DNA from: Thermoanaerobaculales bacterium
GTDB lineage: Bacteria; Acidobacteriota; Thermoanaerobaculia; Thermoanaerobaculales; Sulfomarinibacteraceae
Assembly: GCA_035358815.1 (NCBI GenBank)
Contig: DAOPQC010000020.1
Span: forward strand, 1-6,160
Reading direction: 5' to 3'
Length of the DNA: 6,160 nucleotides
Numbering within the stretch: the first letter of the stretch is position 1; the number at the start of each line of letters is the position of its first letter. Shown here one piece after another: positions 6,084-6,160 of this stretch. The notes below the pieces were generated by a model. It saw nothing but the letters and a program-made list of their open reading frames with translations. It was not told where the DNA came from and did no database searches. The position numbers and the translations under genes are program-made.

Positions 6084-6160
6084 CCCGACGAGGATCCAGG
6101 GGCTGGGATCTAGCAGGCCGCTGAAGAACCCCCCGTGTGTGCGGAGCGGTGGGGAGTAGG
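6084..6160. other. Non-coding right edge
   Basis: No gene is supported here. The stretch contains an imperfect hairpin, GATCCAG (6093-6099) with CTGGGATC (6103-6110, one bulged base), and the string CTAGCAGGCCGCTGAAGAA (6110-6128). That string resembles a sequence I recall recurring at intergenic ends in other high-GC genomes; the recollection is unverified. The window ends before any further gene can be seen. Confidence 0.4.

Noticed and set aside
6093..6110. Imperfect inverted repeat GATCCAG/CTGGGATC as an operator for the glycerate kinase
   Set aside because: Short, bulged, and no regulator gene is in view; not enough to call an operator.
6137..6160. Start of a glutamine amidotransferase-like gene (GTG-TGC-GGA reading VCGAVGSR, resembling MCGxxG)
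   Set aside because: Only eight codons, no ribosome binding site, and the residues after the Gly (Ser-Arg) do not fit the usual hydrophobic strand; most likely chance.
1..6160. CRISPR array, tRNA/rRNA, insertion sequence, toxin-antitoxin or other defence module
   Set aside because: No spaced repeats, no cloverleaf or rRNA-like sequence, no transposase or terminal repeats, and no small gene pair was seen on either strand.

Overview
This 6160-base window is very GC-rich, about 70% by eye. It reads as an ordinary stretch of chromosome from a Gram-negative (diderm) bacterium. The large Oar-like TonB-dependent receptor, the short omega subunit starting 'NFDSVFRYIVVVSQRAEQL..GAKPRVD', and the gmk-rpoZ pair fit a high-GC member of the Acidobacteriota (for example a Thermoanaerobaculia-type genome) best. 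That placement is inferred from remembered family resemblance, not from a search, and a high-GC deltaproteobacterial or myxobacterial relative cannot be excluded.

Layout. (1) Bases 1-2663, + strand: the 3' part of an outer-membrane TonB-dependent receptor that enters from the left edge. Its signal peptide and most of its N-terminal domain lie outside the window. (2) Bases 2664-2845: a 182-base intergenic region with two consecutive hairpins, the second a textbook intrinsic terminator, then a plausible sigma70-type promoter. (3) Bases 2846-4748, + strand: a compact three-gene housekeeping cluster. It holds guanylate kinase (gmk), the RNA polymerase omega subunit (rpoZ, overlapping gmk by ATGA), and a family 4 uracil-DNA glycosylase with an iron-sulfur cluster, 38 bases further on. 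(4) Bases 4764-6071, - strand: a glycerate 2-kinase of the DUF4147/MOFRL type, converging on the glycosylase with only 15 bases between stop codons. (5) Bases 6072-6160: a short non-coding end that carries the likely leaderless promoter of the glycerate kinase. No gene-free stretch exceeds 300 bases.

How the parts relate. gmk and rpoZ link nucleotide supply (GMP to GDP) to RNA polymerase assembly, a common bacterial pairing. The glycosylase removes uracil from DNA and is probably co-transcribed with them. The receptor (nutrient or protein-associated uptake at the outer membrane) and the glycerate kinase (D-glycerate into lower glycolysis) are independent units.

I found no mobile element, CRISPR array, phage or defence system, rRNA or tRNA. 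The most unusual item is the omega subunit. Its core ends near residue 80 and is followed by about 100 extra residues ending in an extremely acidic tail (28 of the last 43 residues are Asp or Glu) that contains an exact 15-base tandem duplication. Second is the hairpin after the receptor gene, whose loop reads CACCTCCT, the same as the anti-Shine-Dalgarno end of 16S rRNA.
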